DNA of 64,000 nucleotides from Fabrea salina (lineage: Eukaryota; Ciliophora; Heterotrichea; Heterotrichida; Fabreidae): positions 124,001-188,000 of the forward strand of contig JALIHJ010000009.1 of the NCBI GenBank assembly GCA_022984795.1, written 5' to 3'. This document shows positions 12,531 to 20,700 of this stretch, piece by piece. Each line of letters starts with the position of its first letter. Position 1 is the first letter of the stretch. Under the pieces are notes generated by a model. That model saw only the letters and a list, made by a program, of their open reading frames with translations, was not told the origin of the DNA and searched no databases. Both the position numbers and the translations under genes were made by a program.

Positions 12531-12881
12531 TTATTCTTTAGGCACCGCAGTTCTTTTTTCAAGAAGTTCGAAGGAAAGAACTCCTCTTCTCAGGTACTCG
12601 TTGATTCTTAAAACGTACTTCCTTTGTCTTGGAGGAAGCCCCTTCTCCTTCAAGTACTTAGTTTTGGAGTCCAGTACTTCTTGAACAGACTCAAAGTTGT
12701 CTGAGTACTCTTCTGTGTCGCCTCCGATCTTGTTGAAGAACTTCTGGACAGTCCAGTCTTCAGGAGCCTGCAGGCCAAGTCCAGGGGGAGGTGTAATAGG
12801 CGGGTTGCAAAACACACGCAAGCGTGGGGACTTAAACCGGGGTCTTATGAATCTCACTGGTAGCTTTACCAAACCTAGCAT
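12531..12881 (-). CDS. Mitochondrial small ribosomal subunit protein mS41 (FYV4/IGR family)
   Basis: Encodes 116 residues. The N-terminus is basic and Arg/Pro-rich with hydrophobic spacing (MLGLVKLPVRFIRPRFK), fitting a mitochondrial presequence. The core WTVQKFFNKIGGDTEEYSDNF matches the short IGR helical motif of mS41 (yeast Fyv4), here IGG rather than IGR, followed by the conserved stretch that ends with LRINEYLRRG. It would be part of the small subunit of the mitochondrial ribosome. The neighbours are also mitochondrial (SLC25-type carrier, uS15m). Length fits the family. It lies 19 bases downstream of the RIIa gene on the same strand. Confidence 0.78.
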   Translation of the reverse strand: MLGLVKLPVRFIRPRFKSPRLRVFCNPPITPPPGLGLQAPEDWTVQKFFNKIGGDTEEYSDNFESVQEVLDSKTKYLKEKGLPPRQRKYVLRINEYLRRGVLSFELLEKRTAVPKE

Positions 12882-12900
12882 TTTATTTCATATTCTTAGA

Positions 12901-13179
12901 TTAACCTTGGGCGTTCATTACAAAGTTTACCTCGTCCTTTAAAGCTTCTCTGTCGAAGAAGCTGCCTGCGAACTCCAAAACGTTTTCTGGGTGCTCGTCC
13001 AAAACCTCTTTCATAAATAACTGAATCATCACAGAGAGTTCAGGGTGTGTCCTTAGGTACTTTTCGTTTTCTTGTCTGATTTGGAGTTTTTTCTTTTCGA
13101 GCTCTGGCACTTGGGCATTCAGGATCCCTGGAATTCCTATAGCGTCGTGCACGTTCTTAGTTTCAGTTTCCTCTGACAT
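12901..13179 (-). CDS. RIIa-domain protein (RIIAD1-like)
   Basis: Encodes 92 residues from the ATG at 13179, which starts MSEETETK. An upstream in-frame ATG would lie inside the end of the preceding gene and is less likely. Residues about 30-75 (YLRTHPELSVMIQLFMKEVL, then HPENVLEFAGSFF) match the RIIa dimerisation/docking domain of PKA regulatory subunits and of small ciliary proteins. Such domains dimerise and bind amphipathic helices of AKAPs or radial-spoke proteins, so a role in the cilium is plausible. Only 1 base separates its ATG from the stop of the carrier gene upstream (TAAAATG), so its promoter and leader must lie within that gene. Confidence 0.75.
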   Translation of the reverse strand: MSEETETKNVHDAIGIPGILNAQVPELEKKKLQIRQENEKYLRTHPELSVMIQLFMKEVLDEHPENVLEFAGSFFDREALKDEVNFVMNAQG

Positions 13180-13180
13180 T

Positions 13181-14068
13181 TTAATTAAATTCAATTAAAG
13201 AAAAGCAAAAGTTCCTTAAAAGTTCAAGCAGCATAAACATGAACCCAGCTGGCGGCAAACTCCTCATAAGGCAAACGTTGTAGCCTCTGTAGAACCCTAA
13301 AACTCCGTCTTCTTCAAGTAACTTTTGAACACTCACCAGTAGCGTTGTGGTTCCTGATTGCAGAATGGTTTGAAGTACTCTGTAAGGGTAAGTAATTGTA
13401 ATTGCAATAAACTTAGAACTAAACCCCATCACTAAGTAAAGAACTCCCAAAGAACCTCCACTTAGAATTACTCCTGAACTCCTAACAAAGTAAGTTTTCA
13501 TTTCTTCGTAAACAATGAACTGGGCTACACTTTCAAGTACGTACAGCAATGACACAAAGTAACCTGAGTACAGACTTGAAACCAAAGAAGAGTCAACCAC
13601 TTCTTCCAAAACTCCTTTTATGGAGTTGTTAAACCTTTTGTCTCTAATAACTCGAGTTTTCAAGTTGGCAAAAGGAACATAAACAGTTACATAAACCAAT
13701 CCAGCAACCAAGGAGCAAAACACCACTAAACTTCTAGGGTCTTTGATACCCACAACTTGCTTAGCTGTTTCAAAACACAGGAAAAAAAAACCCCATGCAA
13801 AAGAGTGCCCCAGTATGCTAGCAATGCTTCCACAGTAAAACTGAGATACTCCTCCCAAAGAATACTGGGACTTCACAAGAGAAAAGTAGGAAGAATCCCT
13901 AGTTAGCCCTAATTGAAGAATAGTTTCTAAGTACTCTAAAGGGTAAAAAAAGGAAATAACTAGCCCTGCCGCTACAGTTCCAGTAACTGTGTTTATCAAG
14001 ACTGTTAGGACTTGTTGGTTCCAAGTCAAGCCTTTCAGAAGCTCTGCTTGGCTCAGTAAACCTTCCAT
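13181..14068 (-). CDS. Mitochondrial carrier family (SLC25-type) protein, divergent
   Basis: Encodes 295 residues, the usual length for a three-repeat carrier. Each repeat shows a weakened form of the P-x-[DE]-x-x-[KR] signature: YPLEYLET near residue 43, VPFANLKTR near 135 and YPYRVLQT near 230. Six hydrophobic segments and short glycine-rich turns (GFYRGYN, FYCGS) follow the carrier plan. It should sit in the inner mitochondrial membrane and exchange a small solute, but the charged contact residues are too altered to name the substrate. The ATG is 23 bases from that of uS15m on the other strand, and its stop is 1 base from the ATG of the RIIa gene. Confidence 0.8.
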   Translation of the reverse strand: MEGLLSQAELLKGLTWNQQVLTVLINTVTGTVAAGLVISFFYPLEYLETILQLGLTRDSSYFSLVKSQYSLGGVSQFYCGSIASILGHSFAWGFFFLCFETAKQVVGIKDPRSLVVFCSLVAGLVYVTVYVPFANLKTRVIRDKRFNNSIKGVLEEVVDSSLVSSLYSGYFVSLLYVLESVAQFIVYEEMKTYFVRSSGVILSGGSLGVLYLVMGFSSKFIAITITYPYRVLQTILQSGTTTLLVSVQKLLEEDGVLGFYRGYNVCLMRSLPPAGFMFMLLELLRNFCFSLIEFN

Positions 14069-14091
14069 TTAATTTTAGCAACCCATTTATA

Positions 14092-14676
14092 ATGCTTGCG
14101 GCTAAATACCTAACAAAAGGACTTTTCCACATACCCAAAGTTTCTATTTCGATGTCCAGAGCTAAACGTGAAGAAAGAACTCGAAAAGCTAGGCAAATGC
14201 GAAAACAAGCGTCCCAGGTTAAGTTTCCAAAAGTATCGCCTTTAGCTCGCAAGTCAATAGCAAAACCCATTCCGCTAGACAATAGACCTTTAAAAGGACT
14301 TTACAGGTCCAACTTAGAACTAGTTGAGGAAGTGGGCAACCCTGAAGTTATCCAAGCTCTTAGCTTAGAAAACTCAGGCTGGGACGACATCAAAGCAGTA
14401 CGTTTTCAAAAGATCATTCAAAGGTACGGCGAGGACCCATATGACACAGGCAACTCTGCTGTGCAAGTTGGGTGCCTTACAGAACGCATCATTGCTCTTT
14501 CGAGACACTTAAGGACTCACAACAAAGACGTGTCTGCTTTTTTAACTTTGAGGAAGAAACTAGACCAGAGACGCAAAATGATGAGTTACCTAAGCCGAAC
14601 TAACTACTACATGTACGAAAGGATTTGCCACGACTTAGGTATCAAGCAAATTGAGTTTGCGCACCCCAAATGGTAA
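14092..14676 (+). CDS. Mitochondrial ribosomal protein uS15m
   Basis: Encodes 194 residues. The first 55 or so are basic and rich in R, K and S, as in mitochondrial presequences. From about residue 110 it is a clear S15 domain: DTGNSAVQVGCLTERIIALSRH, then the THNKDVSAFLTLRKKL stretch and the RRKMMSYLSRTNYYMYERIC helix, all rRNA-contacting parts of the family. It belongs to the small mitochondrial ribosomal subunit. It runs divergently from the carrier gene and converges on the next gene with 10 bases between stops. Confidence 0.92.
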   Translation: MLAAKYLTKGLFHIPKVSISMSRAKREERTRKARQMRKQASQVKFPKVSPLARKSIAKPIPLDNRPLKGLYRSNLELVEEVGNPEVIQALSLENSGWDDIKAVRFQKIIQRYGEDPYDTGNSAVQVGCLTERIIALSRHLRTHNKDVSAFLTLRKKLDQRRKMMSYLSRTNYYMYERICHDLGIKQIEFAHPKW

Positions 14677-14686
14677 AGGTGCATGA

Positions 14687-16204
14687 CTAATCACTAAAAC
14701 ATTTAGAAAACATTAGGTCTTGCACGCTTTGGAGGCTCCAAACTACCAAAGCTAAAGAGTGTTCTTCTGTTTTAAGGTCTAAAGCTTTTTGGAGTTCTTC
14801 TGTTAACGTTTTAAGCGGAGCTTGAAGTTCCTTTGGCTTAACTGAAGAGTACCTAAGGATGCTTTCAAGGAACTTACTGGAAGACTGGTAGGTTTCTGTG
14901 TAGTCAAGTAGAGGCCTTAGGTTCAGAGTGTACTTCAGTATTTGAGTGTACTGGTAAAAGTACCTTTTAGTCTTCACAAAGCTTCTACAAAGAGTGTCTA
15001 TTAAAAGACTTATGGCTTTGTCCCAGTGGTAGTTTTCTACAATGTTTTTAACTAGTTTGGCTCTATGGCTTTCTTTGAACTTCTTTATGAACTCTTTGAA
15101 CAAAGAAAAGGTTCTGTGTTTGGTATCTTTAGAGTAGTTGCCTCCTGAAACATCCAAGCAAGCAATGCAAATTTCAAGTGTGCTGAACTTGTTGGTTTTT
15201 CCTACTGGTGACTTAAGAGACTTAAAGCTCCCTTCAAAGTAGTAAATGCAGTGACTTAGAGTCTTTAGAAACAGATCAGGGAACAACTTAGCTGAGTGGG
15301 AAACTACTGGCAAGTATATTTGGAGTCTTTTCAAAGGAGAGTAAACTAAAGGCAGTTCTAAGGCTTTGCTTTCCAAAGAAAAACAACTAAGCACTGCCAA
15401 ACCTCTTTGGAACTTTTCTGTTCCTGGGTATGTTTTAACCCAGTGTTGGAAGATTTCTTGGAAGTTGTAAATTTCGCTAATTCTCTCTGCAATTTCTAGC
15501 TTTTTTTCAGAGAACTTGCTAGAAACCTCGTAAATCCCAATGAGGAAAAGCAAAAAGGAAAGACACTCGTGGAAACAATGGTACCTCACTGCTATTTTTC
15601 TGTTGCAAATCTGTTCTAAGATCTCATTGACTTCAATGCCTCCTAAAACAGCATAACACTCATCTAAGTCCTCTTCCAAGTACTCCAAAAAGGGAGTCAG
15701 GTCCTTTAAACCCCTTGCTAAGTGCTTGGTTTTGAAGTTAGCAATTAACCCAGGAACATAGAAGCATAAGGCACTTTTAAAGATGTCTTTGGCATCAGGT
15801 TGGTCTTCAAGTAACTCTTGCTTAACTTTTTCTATAGGGTGGAGGCTTTCGTCTGACTTTAAGTAAGACAGCAAAGCATTCATTTCAAGTTGCAGTTCAC
15901 GTGGATTTGAGTACCTAGCTATGTAACTTGCTAAGTTTTCTAGTTGAGGAGGCATTACCATTCCCACTATTAACTGCAGTCTGAAGGTTCCTTCAACTAA
16001 CTCTGGACCTGATTCCTGGAAAAACTCTTTCCCAGCAAAGCACAAACTCTGCAGAGCTTCAAGTTCTGAGTTGCTTAATTCGTGTTGGACAGAATTCGCA
16101 AAGTCAGTGAAACAGTGAACTAGTGCTAAACGTCTAAATTCCTCTTGAGGAGTTTCTTGGTAAAGTACAATTTGTTCTTGAAGTGCTGCTAACTCACGCG
16201 CCAT
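14687..16204 (-). CDS. Alpha-helical protein, possibly glomulin/ALF4-like
   Basis: Encodes 505 residues from the ATG at 16204 (MARELAAL). The sequence is almost wholly helical, with leucine-rich antiparallel helices of ARM/HEAT type and no catalytic motifs, signal peptide or membrane span. A faint similarity to the glomulin/ALF4 family (cullin-RING regulators that bind the RING protein) appears in the C-terminal third, in the pattern RAKLVKNIVENYHWDKAISLLIDTL followed by a final helical hairpin. This is a guess from pattern and not a firm assignment. Its start codon is 3 bases from that of the HAUS5-like gene on the opposite strand. Confidence 0.6.
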   Translation of the reverse strand: MARELAALQEQIVLYQETPQEEFRRLALVHCFTDFANSVQHELSNSELEALQSLCFAGKEFFQESGPELVEGTFRLQLIVGMVMPPQLENLASYIARYSNPRELQLEMNALLSYLKSDESLHPIEKVKQELLEDQPDAKDIFKSALCFYVPGLIANFKTKHLARGLKDLTPFLEYLEEDLDECYAVLGGIEVNEILEQICNRKIAVRYHCFHECLSFLLFLIGIYEVSSKFSEKKLEIAERISEIYNFQEIFQHWVKTYPGTEKFQRGLAVLSCFSLESKALELPLVYSPLKRLQIYLPVVSHSAKLFPDLFLKTLSHCIYYFEGSFKSLKSPVGKTNKFSTLEICIACLDVSGGNYSKDTKHRTFSLFKEFIKKFKESHRAKLVKNIVENYHWDKAISLLIDTLCRSFVKTKRYFYQYTQILKYTLNLRPLLDYTETYQSSSKFLESILRYSSVKPKELQAPLKTLTEELQKALDLKTEEHSLALVVWSLQSVQDLMFSKCFSD

Positions 16205-16207
16205 ATT

Positions 16208-17776
16208 ATGGATTTGGCTGAAGCCTTTTGCAACCACCTAAAAGACAAAGGTTACCAGGGCAGCTTGGACTCGGAAGAATTTACACAAGTCATGCAAGGA
16301 GTAGCTAAGCCTATTTTTCAGTTTCTAGTCAACAACTGGAAAACTCAAGAAGAAGCTGAGTTTATTAGAGGGAACTTACTTGTGCACTCAAATTCTTCCA
16401 CTGAAATTCCAGAAGTCAACACTAGTTCTCACGAGCAGCTACTTCAAGAGATTTCTAGCAACCAACTAGAAATCGGCAGACTCCAAAAACAGCTTAAAAT
16501 CAAAAAGCTAAGGAAATCACTTATCAATGCTTACAGCCAAAAAATCACAAAGGTTACTGGTAAGCTAGAAGACTACACTTTGCAGCAAGAAAAGCAAGAA
16601 AGCTCTTTCCCAAGCCAAGACTCATTAAATCAAGTAAGTGAAAGACTCGCTTACTTAATTTCCAGAAGCAAGTCTTCACTTAACTCCTCAAACATCAAAG
16701 GAATCCTTGACTCCTTAGGGGTTTCGCTCCAAAACAAACCTTTGTTCGACTACTTAACAAAAGAAACCCAAAACGCCCACAAAGAAGTTAAAAAACTAAC
16801 AGAAAACTTCAAACCCCAAGAACAAATGACTAAGTTCGGCATGGAAGTTGTCAAGAAAGAAAACACTTACCAAGTCAAAACACTCGACACCGATAGAGTT
16901 ATTGACAAACTCTCCCAAAGCATTGAAAAAAAACGCGAAGAACACTGGAAAGCCTTTTTAAAAGTAGAAAACTTAATAGAACAGACTGAAACTACCCGCA
17001 ACAAATTCAAAACGCTTTATGAAAGAAAAAAAACCAAGTCAAAAAAGAACCAAAATATTGAAAAACTCCACGAACTAGAACTAAAAGTAGCTACCCTCAA
17101 AGCCCAGAACGCCGAACTAAAAGCCAACATAGAGTATATAAACCAACTCAAAAAAGACCACAAACAAAAACTCCTAATTATTAAAAACCAGCACTTAAAA
17201 CTAGACCAACCCTCCCAAGAAAAACAAAAACTCTCTGAAAAAGTCCACGAAGTCATGACTCAAAACACAAACCTCAGAAGGAACCTTACTAAGTACAAGC
17301 TACGCATAGAAAAGTTCATGCAAGAACACATTGTTTCTTTAAGAACTAACTTGCCCGACTTGCTCAAGCCCTTATTTACTTGCGTCATAAAAGAAACACA
17401 GGAATTCTTGCAAGCCAGTGACTTTCTAAAGCCCTTAAACGTTCCTAACCCTTCTTTGCCCGAAACAACTGTTAGCTCTATTCCTAGTCCTACAAGCCCT
17501 CACCTTTTCAAAGTCTACAAAGCTACTGGACTCCCTGTGTACTTTACACCTGAATTTTTAAAGTTTGTCCTTGAGAAGTTAGTTACTGAGGAATCCGAGG
17601 AGTTCTTTGTAGAAACAAAACAAGAAAAACAACCTAGAAAAACCATAGCTATCGACAGACTCAACCAAATCAACGAAGCCCTTGACTACGAAGAGTCCAA
17701 ACTAACAGAAATCCAAGACAAAGAAACTAACTCTTGGAAGTTTTCAAGCTTCATGTACAAAAATGAATTTAGTTAA
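16208..17776 (+). CDS. HAUS5: HAUS5-like augmin complex subunit
   Basis: Encodes 522 residues. The N-terminal 60 residues (AKPIFQFLVNNW ... EEAEFIRGNLLVH) match the HAUS5 N-terminus, which in animals reads IWAYILQHV...KKIRGNLLWY. Long coiled coils fill about residues 70-380, and near 435 a short segment with ATGLPVYFTPEFL resembles the KLGLPPG region of HAUS5. Augmin binds existing microtubules and recruits gamma-tubulin to branch new ones, in spindles and possibly in the cortical arrays of large ciliates. It is a single exon. The stop codon overlaps the stop of the convergent CHAT gene. The match is by pattern; another coiled-coil microtubule protein is the alternative. Confidence 0.65.
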   Translation: MDLAEAFCNHLKDKGYQGSLDSEEFTQVMQGVAKPIFQFLVNNWKTQEEAEFIRGNLLVHSNSSTEIPEVNTSSHEQLLQEISSNQLEIGRLQKQLKIKKLRKSLINAYSQKITKVTGKLEDYTLQQEKQESSFPSQDSLNQVSERLAYLISRSKSSLNSSNIKGILDSLGVSLQNKPLFDYLTKETQNAHKEVKKLTENFKPQEQMTKFGMEVVKKENTYQVKTLDTDRVIDKLSQSIEKKREEHWKAFLKVENLIEQTETTRNKFKTLYERKKTKSKKNQNIEKLHELELKVATLKAQNAELKANIEYINQLKKDHKQKLLIIKNQHLKLDQPSQEKQKLSEKVHEVMTQNTNLRRNLTKYKLRIEKFMQEHIVSLRTNLPDLLKPLFTCVIKETQEFLQASDFLKPLNVPNPSLPETTVSSIPSPTSPHLFKVYKATGLPVYFTPEFLKFVLEKLVTEESEEFFVETKQEKQPRKTIAIDRLNQINEALDYEESKLTEIQDKETNSWKFSSFMYKNEFS

Positions 17777-20700
17777 TAATTAGAAGAATGCGTTTTTTTG
17801 GGTTTGCTTGAGTTTTTCTTTTTAAGTTTTTTCTTTGATTTTTTAGGTTTTTTCTTTTTGGGTTCTTTAGAAGGTGGGTCAGGTATTTCTACAGAGATTG
17901 CAAACCCGTCAGAAAAACTACTGCTGGACTTTTCTAGGTTTAAGTTGTACTGCAATTCCTCCATGTTTTTGTTTTTAAGTCGTTTAGCCAACTCAACTAT
18001 CTTCCCGGGCAAGTTCATGCAGCGCTTAAGAGGTTCACAGTCAGTAAGAACTCTGGCAATGTCTAAGTCGGAGTTGTTGCACACTAGTTCTTCTCTAGTA
18101 AGGTTCCTTTCTAAGGTAGCCATGAGCAAAGCTGCAGACTCTAAACTGTCAAGAGGTTTAAGGTTCAGTTTGGAGCACTCTAACTTAAACTCGACAGGGC
18201 ACGACAAAACACAAAAAGCTATTCCACACTCTTGGTTGAGTATCTGCAACAAGTTAGCAAAAGATTCGCCAGAGGCCCTTATTAAATCTTCGCAGTCGTC
18301 CAGAATGATAAGCATGTCTTTTTCTTCAAAAGATTTTCTGATATCTACTTCTTCTTCCACCAGTCCTTCGTTCATGAGTTCCTTCATGAATTCTGAAATC
18401 GTTGACTTTTTGCGTAAACCAATGTGGAAAATTCCTTGCTTGAAGTAGTTATGTGCGTTCAAAAAGTACCCTACACGCTTCAGAAGTGAACTTTTGCCTA
18501 TGCCTTTAACTCCATTCACATGGAGTATTTTTCTGTGCTTCAGGGCAGAAACAGCTTTGTACATCACGCACTTTCTGCCTACAAAGGCGTTTTCACGTTT
18601 TTTAATGTTGGTGGGGGGCTTTGGTTTGGAGGTGTCAAAGAGGCTTCCGGACTGAAGTCTTGCTTGGGAAGACAGTATTCCTACTTCTTCGTCACTAAAA
18701 AGTGCTGACTTGGCATCGCCCAAAAGAACTGGGCCTTTTCCTTGGTAGTTGCCTTTGCGGTGGGGTATGTGTTCAAAAACTACTTTGTTTTCTAAGGCGA
18801 AGTAGTCAGACACGTTTTTAGCAATACTCCAGGCTTCTCCTAAACTTTTGCCTTTGATTAAGTGTTTGTAGAATTCGTCACAGAACTTCCCTAAAGTCTT
18901 TTCTATCAAAATCTGAACTTGAGTCAGGTAGGGCGAAGTCAAATAGTCTTTGTAATCAAAACAAACCACATTAGGAACAAGTGACTCTTCGAAAACATAC
19001 TGGCCGAGTTCAAAACTCTGTGGTGTTGCAAACACTATTAAGTCCACGCCGTGTTTCCTAAGTCCGTCACCTAGCAACTGGACAATCTCTTCAGAGTTAA
19101 GTACTAAACTAGAACTGTCTTCTTTTTCAAGAACCAAACACTCACGTTTGTTGGAATAAGAACTGATGTGGAGAACTCTGCAGCCTTCACTTAAGTAACT
19201 TTTAATTTTGTTTTCAGTGGCTATGTCAAAGTGGATGTTTATGAGTTTTTGCTCCTTCATCAGGACTCTCGACAAGTTCTCTCTGAAGTTCGAAAAAAAG
19301 TTACAAATGTTTTCAGGTTCGTAAACCTCTCCGTTTTCAATCTCTACCAAAGAAAAAGCCCTCAGCACCAGAATTAAGTTTTGGTTCTTTTGACGAATTT
19401 TGTCAAATAAAAATTCTAGCTTGTCGTTAGTTTCTTGTTCTGCTTTTCTGTCTTTGTACTTCTTAGCACGGTTCCTAGCAACGTTCCAGAGCTTCTCCGC
19501 TTCGATTAAGTTGCCCATGTCTAGGTTGTACTCACCCAGCATTTGCAGAGCTCTGATTTCAAGTCCCCTTAAGTTCTTTTCTCGGAAGATCTTTAGCGCT
19601 TCATTTATGTCTTCTTTAAACGAAGAACCTAGCTTCTTAGTGAAGAGTCTCCAGTCACACAAGCCCATTAGTGCCCTTGCCTTTCCTAAACGGGCTTCGT
19701 ACTGGTTGTGTTCTTTGAACCTTTGGACTGAGTCCAAAAAGCATTTTTCTATGAACTCCACTGAGACTTCTAAACTCCTTTGTGAGCTCAAAAAGATTTC
19801 TTTCAGAATTAAGGCTTTCAGCAAAAGACCCTCTGCTTGGTAGTCTTTCATCTTTTTAATTGAAAAGTCGTTGCAGGCTTTGTCAGCTTCTTCTTTAGCT
19901 TTGTAAAGGTCTTTTTTGTGGTAAAGCAGTATTCCTGCCCTTGTAAGACGGCACTTTAAGTAGAGTTCATTGAAGTGCAGGGTTTTCAAGCAGTTTCTTG
20001 TTTGGTCCAAAGCTTCAAAAGCTTTGTGGGTCTTTTTGAACACAAGGTAAAAGCAAGTCAAGCACTGTCCAATGTCAAAAACGCAGTTCCCAACTACTGA
20101 CTTGCTTTCATCTTCCAAGTTCAAGTAGAGTTTGGTCATAGTGTCTTTGTCCAAAAAGTGCCAAAAGTTCTCTTCCATCATTAATAGCCTTTTGTGGATC
20201 GAAAAGTGCTGTTTGTTGCAAAGAATGCTTTGCCGCAACTCTTTGATGTCATCAATATGGTGAATTTTAGTTTGCCAAGTAGTTGTTGGGGCCAAGGCAC
20301 TAGAGTTACTTAGGGACTTCATAACTTCTGAAACCGCCACTCCTTCAGTTTTTATAAGTTCGAACAGCAAAGCTGAAGCTAACTTTGACAAAAACATAAG
20401 GCAGTCAAAAGCGTTTTGTGGGTTGTAGTTGTTTTCTTGGAGCATGAACTCCTTAATGCTGTTTGAAACCTTAAGTACTTGGTTGTTGGACTCTGAAAGC
20501 CAAATTTCAGAAACTTCTTGGTTTTGGAGTTCGTTTTGCTTGTCCATCACAAGTTCAAGTATTTTTTTCCACTTGTAAGGCTTTCCGTGACACAGGTACT
20601 TAAGGTCGCCTTTGTAGACGCCTTTAGGCATAAAAGAAACCAAGGACAAAAAGTCTATTGACTCAGGTAACCTATTGCGGAGGTAAAGCATTGAAAGGTG

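Noticed and set aside
13899-14282. 127-codon minus-strand frame across the carrier/uS15m junction
   Set aside because: It crosses two well-supported genes and shows no domain.
17798-18448. 216-codon plus-strand frame opposite the CHAT-STAND gene
   Set aside because: It is antisense to the lysine-rich tail and second NTPase; its F/S/L-rich product is what reverse-complemented K/E/R-rich coding gives.
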